DNA of 41,205 nt from JAGLTN01 sp023135255 (GTDB taxonomy: Bacteria > Planctomycetota > Phycisphaerae > Sedimentisphaerales > Anaerobacaceae): positions 1 to 41,205 of the forward strand of contig DAOWCP010000008.1 in the NCBI GenBank assembly GCA_030639495.1. Reading direction: 5' to 3'. Positions 7,788 through 16,800 of this stretch are shown here, one piece after another. The translations under genes and the position numbers were made by a program. Below the pieces are notes generated by a model, which saw only the letters and a list, made by a program, of their open reading frames with translations, did not search any database and was not told the origin of the DNA. Position 1 is the stretch's first letter. Every line of letters starts with the position of its first letter.

Positions 7788-9524
7788 TTATCCTTGTTCT
7801 GCTAATTCTTCTGACTGTGCAATTCTTGCTACTTCTTTAGGTGTTGTTATTCCTTTGAAGATTTTCCTTTTTCCATCTTCCACAAGAGGTTTCATTCCGC
7901 TTGCGATAGCAGCTTTTCTCAGTTCAGTGGTGGGAGCCTTTGTAAATGCCAGCTCTCTTATTTCATTATTCAACTCGACAAGTTCAAATATACCTTGCCT
8001 GCCTTTATAGCCTGTGCCCTGACATTTGGGACAACCAACTGCTTTATAGATCGTATATTTTTTAAGCTCTTCAGGCGATATATCTAAAAGCCTGAGATGA
8101 TGCGGGTCTGGGTTTTCGTCTACTTCTTTACAGCTGCATAATAATCTGATCAGACGTTGAGCCATGATCGCCTGGATAGAACTTGCCGCCAGGAAAGGCT
8201 TAACCCCCATATCTATCAAACGGGTGATAGCACTTGGAGCATCGTTGGTGTGAAGCGTGCTGAATACAAGGTGTCCTGTAAGAGCTGCCTGGATAGCAAT
8301 GTCGGCAACTTCGCCATCTCGAATCTCACCGACGAGAATAACATTAGGCGCCTGACGAAGCATAGATCTTAATATTTTGTCAAAAGTCAACCCGATATCT
8401 TCCTTTACCTGACACTGGTTCATACCGGCAAAATTATACTCGACCGGGTCCTCGGCGGTAATGATTTTTTTGTCAGGTCGATTCAGTTCCTGCAAAGCTG
8501 CATAAAGTGTCGTTGTTTTACCACTACCAGTAGGCCCTGTTACAAGGAAAATACCGTTTGGTCTTTTGATGATTCTCTTAAATCTCTCATAGTCATCAGA
8601 TTCAAACCCCAATGCCTGAATACCGATGTTAACAGCATCTGGGCGAAGGATACGAAGAACGAGACTTTCGCCATGATAAGCCGGCAGCGCAGATACACGG
8701 AAGTCAATATCTTTACCATCGATTTCTCGTTTAATTCTTCCGTCCTGAGGCAGTCTGCGTTCTGCGATATCCATTCCGGAGATAATCTTAAAACGGGTCA
8801 TAAGCTGAGCCTGCATGTTTTTGGGTATATTATCTTTTTCAAGACAAACACCGTCAACACGATATCTTATACGTATCCTGTCTGACATCGGCTCAACGTG
8901 AATATCACTTGCCCGCATATGATAAGCACTGTCGATTATCAGATTTGTTAGTTTTACGATAGGCCCGTCATCGTCATCACTGGCGTCAGCAGCAAGCAAA
9001 GCCTGGGCATGAAGCGCATCACCAAATTCCTCAAGTTCCGCTGCAGTAGCATCAATGCTGTGTCTTAGTTGGTCATCCTCTTCCTGTTTAGCGGAATCTT
9101 CTGAATCTTCAATATAAGCTCTTATCTTCTCAGCGGTTCCCAGGTGTTGGTCCAACTCCGTATTTAGCCTGAATCGAACTGCATCCATGGCGTCGAGATC
9201 CATCGGGTCGCCTATGATTATTTTCAGCTTGCCGTTCTCTTTTCCGAGAGGCAGCACCTTATGGCGTCTTATGATCTCATCCGGAATAAGTTTCATAGTC
9301 TCAGGATCAATATCTATATGATCCATGTCGACATATTTTATGCCTGCCTGCTTAGCAAGAGCCTGTGTGAGGTTTTCCTCCTCTATCAGTCCTTTTTCAA
9401 GCAGAATCTGACCTAATAGCCTTTTCTCTTTCATTGAAAGCTTAATAGCCTTCAAAAGAGTATTCTTTTCAACCAAACCAGCTTTATAAATTATTTCACC
9501 TAAACGTTTACGTTTTTTAGCCAT
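7788..9524 (-). CDS. pilB: Type IV pilus / type II secretion assembly ATPase PilB (GspE family)
   Basis: This is the cytoplasmic motor for pilin assembly. About residues 1-150 form the T2SSE_N (MshEN-like) region, with LGEIIYKAGLVE and LLGQILLEKGLI repeats and the segment DEIIRRHKVLPLG; MshEN modules often bind cyclic di-GMP. The ATPase core has SDIHVEP, RRLPQDGRI, Walker A GPTGSGKTTT (about 328-337), AEDPVEY, Walker B NVILVGEIRDGE and HLVFSTLHTND. The zinc-binding element reads CSCKE then CPKCQGTGYKGR; the first pair is CxC rather than the usual CxxC. Length (578) is normal. It probably heads a pilB-pilT operon: a perfect TATAAT lies 14-19 nt before the ATG. No pilC follows. Confidence 0.93.
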   Translation of the reverse strand: MAKKRKRLGEIIYKAGLVEKNTLLKAIKLSMKEKRLLGQILLEKGLIEEENLTQALAKQAGIKYVDMDHIDIDPETMKLIPDEIIRRHKVLPLGKENGKLKIIIGDPMDLDAMDAVRFRLNTELDQHLGTAEKIRAYIEDSEDSAKQEEDDQLRHSIDATAAELEEFGDALHAQALLAADASDDDDGPIVKLTNLIIDSAYHMRASDIHVEPMSDRIRIRYRVDGVCLEKDNIPKNMQAQLMTRFKIISGMDIAERRLPQDGRIKREIDGKDIDFRVSALPAYHGESLVLRILRPDAVNIGIQALGFESDDYERFKRIIKRPNGIFLVTGPTGSGKTTTLYAALQELNRPDKKIITAEDPVEYNFAGMNQCQVKEDIGLTFDKILRSMLRQAPNVILVGEIRDGEVADIAIQAALTGHLVFSTLHTNDAPSAITRLIDMGVKPFLAASSIQAIMAQRLIRLLCSCKEVDENPDPHHLRLLDISPEELKKYTIYKAVGCPKCQGTGYKGRQGIFELVELNNEIRELAFTKAPTTELRKAAIASGMKPLVEDGKRKIFKGITTPKEVARIAQSEELAEQG

Positions 9525-9537
9525 CTTAACCTAAAGC

Positions 9538-9543
9538 ATTATA
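9538..9543 (-). promoter_or_regulatory. Possible -10 element before pilB
   Basis: A perfect TATAAT on the minus strand ends 14 nt before the pilB ATG, so transcription would start within about 7 nt of the start codon. The -35 region is poor (TTTAAC at 15 bp spacing). Read-through from cinA, 78 bp upstream, is an alternative. Confidence 0.35.
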
Positions 9544-9602
9544 ATATAGTCATTTTATGTTAAATCGGGTAATTTTCATTGTAACATTATTACTTAATAA
9601 GG

Positions 9603-10841
9603 TCAATTATCTAATTGTCTGCACAGCAAATTTAATGCGGTTTGGGCAGCTCTCAAGCGAATAAAACTTCTATTGTGAGAGAATATAAATTTCTCAGCAA
9701 CGCATTTTTTATCGGACGCAACGGATATGTATACCAAGCCGACAGGTTTTTGTTCACTTGCGCCTGTTGGCCCTGCAATTCCGGTTATTCCTATTGCGTA
9801 GTCCGATTTTGCCTTGTTTTTTGCACCTTTTGCCATAGCTTCTGCAACTTGCGGACTTACTGCGCCGTATTTTTCAATCAATTCAGCAGCTACCGAAAGC
9901 TGAGTTATCTTGGCGTCATTACTGTAAGTTACCCAGCTTTGTTTGAAATAATCGCTGGCACCGGCAATGTCGGTAATAAGTTTTGCTATGAGCCCGCCCG
10001 TGCATGATTCTGCCAATGCCACAGTTTTACCCTGTTTTGTAAGTTTATTACCGACAACCTGAGCTAAAGTTTCATCATCTATTCCGTAAACCAGCTCGCC
10101 GAGTATCTGACGTAGATTTTTTTCATCTTTGCTGATCATATCTTCCGCCTGGGCTTGGGTTTTGGCCTTTGCAATAATATGAAGCGTGATAACCCCAAAG
10201 TGAACTGTGCAATTAATAAGAGGGTTCCTGTTTCTGTTCATCAAGTCGCCGAGTTTTTCAGCAATCGTTGATTCACCTGCCCCGAAACATTTAAGCCTTT
10301 TAGAAATAACCGTTTGCCCGCTGCAAAGTTCAACAAGTTTGTCCATAACCGATTCAGCGAACATTGCTTTCATTTCACAGGGCACGCCCGGCATCGCTGC
10401 GAAAAATTTCCCCTGCTTTTCAAGTATTATTCCCGGTGCGGTACCAAGATCGTTCCTCAAAGCAGCAGCTCCGATGGGAATATATGCTTGTATTATATTT
10501 TTTTCGGGCATGGAATAATTTTTGCCTGTGAAGAAACATTTTATGTCTTCCAGCAGTTGTTCTTTCAGCTGAAGCTTAACACCCATAAATTTCGCAAATG
10601 CCTGCCTGGTCAGGTCATCATCCGTTGGACCAAGCCCGCCTGTGACCAGCACAATATCAGATTCCTTCTGAGCGAGTTTCAGATAATCTACAATTAAATC
10701 AAGGTCATCTCCGACAGTATGGTGACTTGTCGTAGGCACCCCTATTGAAAAAAGCTGTTGGCTTAACCATGCAGAGTTGGTATCAACCGTAAGGCCGCTT
10801 AATATTTCGTTGCCGATACTTATTATGCTTGCTGTCTTCAT
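9603..10841 (-). CDS. cinA: CinA-family nucleotide pyrophosphatase / NMN amidohydrolase
   Basis: This is a two-domain CinA protein. The N-terminal MoCF-like (COG1058) domain, about residues 1-170, has SIGNEILSG and TGGLGPTDDDLTR; in characterised relatives it is an ADP-ribose pyrophosphatase. The C-terminal CinA domain (about 255-410) carries LAESCTGGLIA and GITGIAGPTGAS, where the family hydrolyses nicotinamide mononucleotide to nicotinate mononucleotide in pyridine-nucleotide salvage. The 412-residue length is typical. It starts at ATG 10841 and is separated from the upstream dehydrogenase gene by a 100-bp gap filled by repeat copy 3. It lies 78 bp before pilB. Confidence 0.94.
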   Translation of the reverse strand: MKTASIISIGNEILSGLTVDTNSAWLSQQLFSIGVPTTSHHTVGDDLDLIVDYLKLAQKESDIVLVTGGLGPTDDDLTRQAFAKFMGVKLQLKEQLLEDIKCFFTGKNYSMPEKNIIQAYIPIGAAALRNDLGTAPGIILEKQGKFFAAMPGVPCEMKAMFAESVMDKLVELCSGQTVISKRLKCFGAGESTIAEKLGDLMNRNRNPLINCTVHFGVITLHIIAKAKTQAQAEDMISKDEKNLRQILGELVYGIDDETLAQVVGNKLTKQGKTVALAESCTGGLIAKLITDIAGASDYFKQSWVTYSNDAKITQLSVAAELIEKYGAVSPQVAEAMAKGAKNKAKSDYAIGITGIAGPTGASEQKPVGLVYISVASDKKCVAEKFIFSHNRSFIRLRAAQTALNLLCRQLDN

Positions 10842-10858
10842 TTTGTATTATTCACAGT

Positions 10859-10940
10859 TAATTTTTTTGTTTATCCGCGGGTAAATAACTCTGGAACAAC
10901 ATTTAAGTTTCTTCGCGGAAATTTATTAGCCTTCAAGGGT
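10859..10940 (-). repeat. Dispersed palindromic repeat, copy 3 (inverted)
   Basis: On the minus strand this reads ACCCTTGAAGGCTAATAAA, then TTTCCGCGAAG, and later the core TTATTTACCCGCGGATAAAC, matching copies 1 and 2. The middle, between the two conserved blocks, is diverged. One edge abuts the stop codon of the dehydrogenase gene (10942-10944), so the element occupies nearly the whole spacer before cinA. Confidence 0.7.
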
Positions 10941-10941
10941 A

Positions 10942-11976
10942 TTAAATCTCGATCATAGCTTTTATAACGCCGTCATCATATTTTTCTACCATGTCAAATG
11001 CTTTCTGGGTATCAGCCAGTTTAAAGCTGTGAGTGAACATGAAATCAGCATTTATTTTGTCGGCTGCGATGAGGTCGATAAGTTTTTGTGTACATCCGTT
11101 CTGGCGTCTGATGTTCACAAGCGTTATTTCTTTTCTTCTCATTTTGTCGGCAATAAAAGTTACTCTATTTTCTCTTGGTATGCCGACCATTATTAATTTT
11201 CCGCCGGGTTTTAATAAATCCAAAGCCTGATCAAGAGTCTCCAGTTGGCCGGCACATTCAAAAACAGCATCCATCCCCGCAGGCTGTTGTGCCAGTATAG
11301 CTTCAACGATATCGGTTTTATCAGGATTGCCCGACCATGCTGCGCCGGCGCCTTGGGCAGTCTCTACGCGGCAGTCTATCTTATCTGTCATATAACATGC
11401 ATTGATTTTTTTTGTTTGCGCATTTAAAAGACAACTGAGCCCGATAGGCCCCGAACCCAGAATCGCAATGTCAGCGTTTTCCTTTAAAGTTGCCTGCTGA
11501 ACACAATAATAGCCAATCGCCAAAGGCTCGCACATCACACAGTTTACCAGACTGAAATCCTTTGAAACCGGATAACAGCAATCCTGCGGCATTATAAGGT
11601 ATTCGCAAAGACAGCCACCTCGCTGCCCTGGACAGCCGAGAAATTTTATATTCCTGCATGTATTTTCCCGCCCAACCTTACATTGATCACAACTGTGACA
11701 GACAATTGCCGGGTCGACAACTACGCGATCACCTTCTTTTACCATGGTAACATTTTTACCGATAGCTTTAACGGTGGCTGCGCACTCATGACCAACAACA
11801 AAAGGATATTCAACAACCTGTGTGCCGATATTTCCAGTCTCATAGTAATGCACATCTGAGCCGCAAACACCGACCATCTCAATTTTCAACAGTACATCAG
11901 TATCGTTTTCAATAATCGGGTCAGGCATATCAACAATTTCTATCTGCCTGATACCGGTTAGTGTTACTGCTTTCAT
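10942..11976 (-). CDS. Zinc-dependent medium-chain dehydrogenase, sorbitol/polyol type
   Basis: This is an NAD(P)-dependent zinc alcohol dehydrogenase, most like L-iditol (sorbitol) 2-dehydrogenase, which oxidises polyols to ketoses. Catalytic zinc ligands are visible as Cys38 (GVCGSD), His63 and Glu64 (VGHE). The structural zinc site is Cys93, Cys96, Cys99 and Cys107 (CHSCDQCKVGRENTC). The Rossmann fold has ILGSGPIGLS. The 344-residue length fits. GSDVHYYETGNIG resembles the polyol dehydrogenase substrate loop, but threonine or other sugar-alcohol dehydrogenases cannot be excluded. It lies 13 nt after the YchF-type GTPase gene, pointing to one transcript, although no functional link is evident. 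Confidence 0.87.
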   Translation of the reverse strand: MKAVTLTGIRQIEIVDMPDPIIENDTDVLLKIEMVGVCGSDVHYYETGNIGTQVVEYPFVVGHECAATVKAIGKNVTMVKEGDRVVVDPAIVCHSCDQCKVGRENTCRNIKFLGCPGQRGGCLCEYLIMPQDCCYPVSKDFSLVNCVMCEPLAIGYYCVQQATLKENADIAILGSGPIGLSCLLNAQTKKINACYMTDKIDCRVETAQGAGAAWSGNPDKTDIVEAILAQQPAGMDAVFECAGQLETLDQALDLLKPGGKLIMVGIPRENRVTFIADKMRRKEITLVNIRRQNGCTQKLIDLIAADKINADFMFTHSFKLADTQKAFDMVEKYDDGVIKAMIEI

Positions 11977-11989
11977 AGCTCACTCACAA

Positions 11990-13057
11990 TTAAACATTAA
12001 ACCTGAAATTAATAATATCACCGTCTTTGACAACATATTCCTTACCTTCAAGCCTTGCTTTACCAGCTGCCTTGACGGCTTTTTCGTCGCCAAGTTCTTC
12101 CATGTCTTCATAGGCGATAGTTTCAGCACGGATAAAGCCCCGCTGGATGTCACTGTGAATTTTGCCCGCTGCAAATAATGCGGTAGTACCATTCTTTATA
12201 GGCCAGGCTCGAACCTCATCTGCCCCGGATGTCAGAAAACTTATCATCCCCAAAGCACCATAACAGCTGTTGACGAATTTGCTGACCGCAGATTCAGTCA
12301 GCCCCAGGTCAGCCATAAACTCCGCTTTGCTTTCATCATCGAGTTCAGCCAGCTCTTTTTCCAGTTGAGCACTGATCTTTATTACCGGGATGGATTCATC
12401 CAGCATTTGTGAAAAATCAAATTCCTTGTCAAGCTGATTATCACCAACATTTACCGCCACCATCATAGGCTTTAAAGTTAAAAATCCGAGTGATTTAATT
12501 ATCTCAAGATCACTTTCATTGCTGATTGCTGTTGATATTGGTTTTTCCGCTTCGATGGTATCCTGTAATTTTTTCTGTAATTGGAGCTCAGCTTTATCTT
12601 TCGCCTGTGTTTTTGTAGGCTTATGGATTTGTTTTTCAAGCCTTTCGATCCTTGTTGTTACCAGCTCCAGGTCAGAAAGCAACAACTCCGTTTTAAATTC
12701 TTCAATATCGCGGGCAGGGTCAACAGTGTTTCTATAAGCTGCGACAGAAGTATTTTCAAAAGCCCGAACCACCAGCACGATAAGGTCAACAGTTCTTATC
12801 TGGTTGATAAGTCTTCTTGCCCCAGCTCTTCCGCTGTCACTTGTAAAATCAAACCCCGGAATATCCAGACAATCAATCGTTCCGGGCGTAGTTTTCTTAG
12901 GCTTATAAAGCTCAGTCAGCCAGTCGAGCCTTTTATCAGGCACAGGAACTATTGCTTCTTCAATATGAACAGAGCCGACACTAATCTTTTTGCCGCTTAT
13001 CGCCGACAGCAATGTACTCTTTCCGGATTGTGTAAGACCGATCAATGCTACTTTCAA
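11990..13057 (-). CDS. YchF/OLA1-type GTPase with diverged nucleotide-binding motifs
   Basis: This translation-associated Obg/YchF-family P-loop protein has 355 residues. The G1 loop is GLTQSGKST, where YchF normally has GxPNVGKST; DIPGF serves as G3. The G4 region reads AVNVGDN, in place of the NxxE of classical YchF. A coiled-coil insert spans about residues 120-170. The last roughly 85 residues form the TGS-like end with MISFLTSGADEVRAW, GFIRAETIAYEDM and DGDIINFRFNV, which is very YchF-like. It starts at TTG (13055-13057) behind a strong AAGGAG, decided by the GTPase N-terminus MKVALIG. The fumarase beta stop is 10 nt upstream. It may be a paralogue rather than YchF itself. Confidence 0.85.
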   Translation of the reverse strand: MKVALIGLTQSGKSTLLSAISGKKISVGSVHIEEAIVPVPDKRLDWLTELYKPKKTTPGTIDCLDIPGFDFTSDSGRAGARRLINQIRTVDLIVLVVRAFENTSVAAYRNTVDPARDIEEFKTELLLSDLELVTTRIERLEKQIHKPTKTQAKDKAELQLQKKLQDTIEAEKPISTAISNESDLEIIKSLGFLTLKPMMVAVNVGDNQLDKEFDFSQMLDESIPVIKISAQLEKELAELDDESKAEFMADLGLTESAVSKFVNSCYGALGMISFLTSGADEVRAWPIKNGTTALFAAGKIHSDIQRGFIRAETIAYEDMEELGDEKAVKAAGKARLEGKEYVVKDGDIINFRFNV

Positions 13058-13067
13058 TTTTCACTCC

Positions 13068-13613
13068 TTATTTACTGCCCTGAAGGGTATATACGCTGCC
13101 CCCATAGCAATCGTATGCAACAACTGCGGGGAAATCAACCACTTCAAGTTTTCTTATCGCCTCTGTGCCCAGATCCTCGTAGGCGATCACTTCGCATCCG
13201 ACGATATGCTTACTTAATAACGCAGCCGCTCCGCCGATAGTAGCGAAATGAACCGCTTTATACTTTTTCAATGCCCCGCGAACTTCATCGCCCCGATACC
13301 CTTTGCCTATCATGGCTTTTAACCCTTTTGCAATTAAAGTCGGGCTAAAAGGATCCATCCTCGAAGATGTCGTAGGCCCAGCCGCCCCGATAACCTTACC
13401 ATCTCTGGCAGGCGTAGGTCCTAAAAAGTAGATCCCCGCACCAGCCAATTCAAAAGGCAACTCCTCACCGGCTTCAATAGCTTCGATCAGTCTCTTATGC
13501 GCCATATCGCGGGCTGAATAAACAACTCCGTTAATAGCAACCTGATCACCGGCCCGCAGACTTTCAACTGCCTTATCAGTCAAAGGCAACGTTATTTTCT
13601 TAACTTCACTCAC
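13068..13613 (-). CDS. Class I fumarate hydratase / tartrate dehydratase, beta subunit (orphan)
   Basis: This is the C-terminal (beta) subunit of a two-subunit iron-sulfur hydro-lyase, such as fumarase in the TCA cycle or L-tartrate dehydratase. Visible family blocks are KKITLPLTD at the start, GVVYSARDMAHKRL, FELAGAGIYFLGPTPA, GAAGPTTSSRMDPF, ATIGGAAALL and VDFPAVVAYD. I place the start at GTG 13611-13613, preceded by AGGG at 6 nt, because SEVKKITLPL is the normal N-terminus. An in-frame TTG at 13646 would add 11 residues with no support. The alpha subunit carrying the 4Fe-4S cluster is not adjacent: the upstream neighbour is unrelated. Substrate cannot be told from sequence alone. Confidence 0.9.
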   Translation of the reverse strand: MSEVKKITLPLTDKAVESLRAGDQVAINGVVYSARDMAHKRLIEAIEAGEELPFELAGAGIYFLGPTPARDGKVIGAAGPTTSSRMDPFSPTLIAKGLKAMIGKGYRGDEVRGALKKYKAVHFATIGGAAALLSKHIVGCEVIAYEDLGTEAIRKLEVVDFPAVVAYDCYGGSVYTLQGSK

Positions 13614-13862
13614 ATTCGACCCTGCCAAAAGTATCTTTTTACACAAAAAAGCATTCTAGCAATTAATATCAGATTTACCAGCTGAAAAAAGTAGGACTTA
13701 TCCGCCTAATTTCTTTGACTATGCAAAAAAGCAAGATTAATATTTTTTGCACAATCAAATTTTCCCCGAAAAACAACCAAAAAAGTGTGATTTCGATCGT
13801 TTTATCTGCCTCGCCCAGCTCAATAGCTTAGCCGTTTGGATAGCTTATTGCCCACGCTGAAT

Positions 13863-16800
13863 CTATTGCGATATCAGCTCAGCTATAATCGTCTCAAGTT
13901 CTGCATTATCAGGGTTAATGGCAATTACTTTTCCATCTAATCCGATCAGCACATCGTTGATTCCGTAATCGTTGTAAAACTGGCTATTGCCAATTCCAAT
14001 CATCCATTGAATGTGATTTTCACTGTGATATTTTTTTATCATCTCATCGACGATATTACGTCCTCGATTATAATAAACACACAGTATTTCAAACCTGTCG
14101 CTATCAGCAAATTTCTTATAGGTGCTCTTAAAGCCATCTATTCTATTTTTGCAATCAGTTGTAATATCGATCAGTGGGTCCCAATAATAAATTAATATAG
14201 TTTTATCTTTTAAACTATCGAGACTTATTTTTCCGCCGCCCGAATCTGTAATTTCAAAATCAGGCGCAGCCAATTCAGCCTTTAAATTCATCGTCGGCAC
14301 AAAGCTGACTTCACCAAGGTCAAAAGTCTCACCTATATTGTTACTGTGAACCTCAGGCATCGTAAATTCGTATTTAGATTCAAACAGCAATTTGTTCCAG
14401 TCAGCATGATTATTATTGCCCCTGGCGTAAAACTTCATCAAAAGCTTATAGTCGCCCGCTGGCACATCTTCGATTTTAAATTGCCCATCAGCCTCCCTCA
14501 AAGCAAACCTGTTCACATAATCATTGCCGCATATAATTTTTTTCTTTGCCAGCAGCTGCCTGCCAAATTCATTCGTAGCTTTACTATATCTGTACCACTG
14601 CAATAATTCTTCACTGCTGATCTGCTCTAAATCGTTAGGCTCTGGAAAATCAAGACCTTCAGATATCTCAGCTAACTTATCATCTGTAATTTTACTCACA
14701 ATCCAGCACGAAAATGCGTCAAAATCATTCAGCCCCAACCACCCAGGCACTACTATTGTCCCAACCACAGTTCTGCCTGTCCCGCCTATCTCTACCACCA
14801 AAGTCTCACCAGGATAAACCTCACGCTCCAGTTCCTGGCCTCCGGTTGGGGTCCACTGATCTTTTTCAGAACTAAGCAGTTTAGGAATCACGGTCTTGGC
14901 GGCAATAGCCTTATCAACCACAAATCTGCCTTTAGCGTCTGTCTTAATTCGATAGTAACTTTTAAAGGCCCCATCAATACCTTTCTTAGTCGAAATACTC
15001 ACCTCACAACCCACAGCCGCAGCCAATCCATCATACACAACACCTTCAATCCTACCCCATTTCCGCAGATCAACTCTGCCTGTTTTCACTAAATCTTCAC
15101 TTTCAATTTCACCGAAACCTTTTTCATGTACCGCAATGATCAAATACCTGTCAGGCTCAGCACCAAAACGAAATTTCCCTTCATCATCACTGAGACAGCC
15201 GCTGTTCCATACTTTATCTGAATTTTCGCCGTTAAAAAAATGCAGATACTCTCCTTTGGATATCAGATAAACTTCTGTTGCCTTTGCAACACTGCCATCC
15301 GGCAAATAAACAACACCTGAAATGTCCTCCCCCTTTTCCATTAAAAACTCAAGCTCCACATTTCCTTCTGTTGTCAGAATTTCTCTCGAAACTTCAGGCC
15401 TGTAGCCTTGCGATTGCACTTTTACAATAAAACTGTAACCTGCCCAGAACGAGTCGTCCTTAAACCTTCCGTCAGCAGATTCTTCTTCCCTTTGATTGGT
15501 AGTCTGCCAGATTATTCTTTCATCCTCTCTCGAACGGGTTCCATGTATAATAGTGAATTTCTTAACAGGCTCTTTCGTTTCCGCATTCTGAACTTTACCG
15601 AAAACTTTGATTTCAGGATGCATCTCAAACCGGTACTCTTCCTGGCCCACCATAACTTCCCTCTTGATACTTTGATAGCCATCTCTATAAGCTGAAATCG
15701 TCACCTGCTCATTGATCGGCAGATTGGGAAATAAAAAACTTCCATCAGCATCTGTTTTTACCCCCTGATTGATCGAAGAATTACCTCGCCAATTGCTCAA
15801 ATGAACAGTCGCATCATCAATGGCATTGCCGTTTTCATCAACGACAATTCCCAAAAGCTCCCCTCCCGGCCCCAACACAAAATTAAACTCCTGATTATCC
15901 TCGGTTATAACAGCCTTATAACTAACCGGGCCGAATCCTCCTGCTATCGCTGTCAAAATAACATTGCCCATGTCAACTTTATCAAATTCAAATCTGCCAT
16001 TAATATCTGTTCGTGTCCTGTCTTCATTGACGCCATGAATTGTCTGCTGTATCGCTGCATTTGATATCGGATTACCATTTTGATCAACGGCAAAACCAAA
16101 AATTTTAAAACCTTTCTTAAGAACCATAACCTCGCTCTTATCACGTAAAGGTCCGATTTCTCTATCAGCTAGGCCGTAACCGTACCCTGCATCTGCATAG
16201 TCCTTATGTATAACGTCAATTGCAAATCCGTTATAGCCGGTCTTGGAGATCATATCATCGTTAGGCATAATATCAATTTCCCATTTGCCCTGCTCATCAG
16301 TGATAGCTTCCTTTTTAATGACATTGACAACAGGTTCTTTGTCTAAAAGAGAAGGTACTACCAATTGAACTTTCGCATCTGCTACCGGTTCATTTTGCTC
16401 ATTGACAACTGTTGCACCTATTGTTGTCCCTTTTGTCATTGAAATGGTATATTCTTTGGGAATATTCCGCACCTTGGAATATTTTCCCCACCGCATACGC
16501 ATCCAGACCCGTTTGTCAGCCTCAACTTTGATATCAAAATCTTCAATATCGCCCTCACATAGCTCGATCAGGCAAAGACCGTTTGCGTCAGTTATATACT
16601 CCTTTTTAATGCGTTCCTTACTTTTGGCCTCTCTCATTCGTACTTTTACGATAGCTTGCCCAATGCCGCTGCCGTCTTCTTCTGCTGTAATAAAAAGCCT
16701 TAATGCCGCAACATCGCTTTTGTCATTATTAATTCCGACCAGATTGCTGTCGTCAACTTTCAAATCCTTTTGATCGTTAAGCTTCCTGATTTTCCTCACT

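Noticed and set aside
13614..13862. Possible promoter TTGCAT ... GATAAG for the fumarase-ychF operon
   Set aside because: The -10 match is poor and no better candidate stands out, so it was not listed.
13801..13862. Possible tRNA-like or terminator hairpin around AATAGCTTAGCCG
   Set aside because: No cloverleaf, T-loop or stable continuous stem can be drawn.
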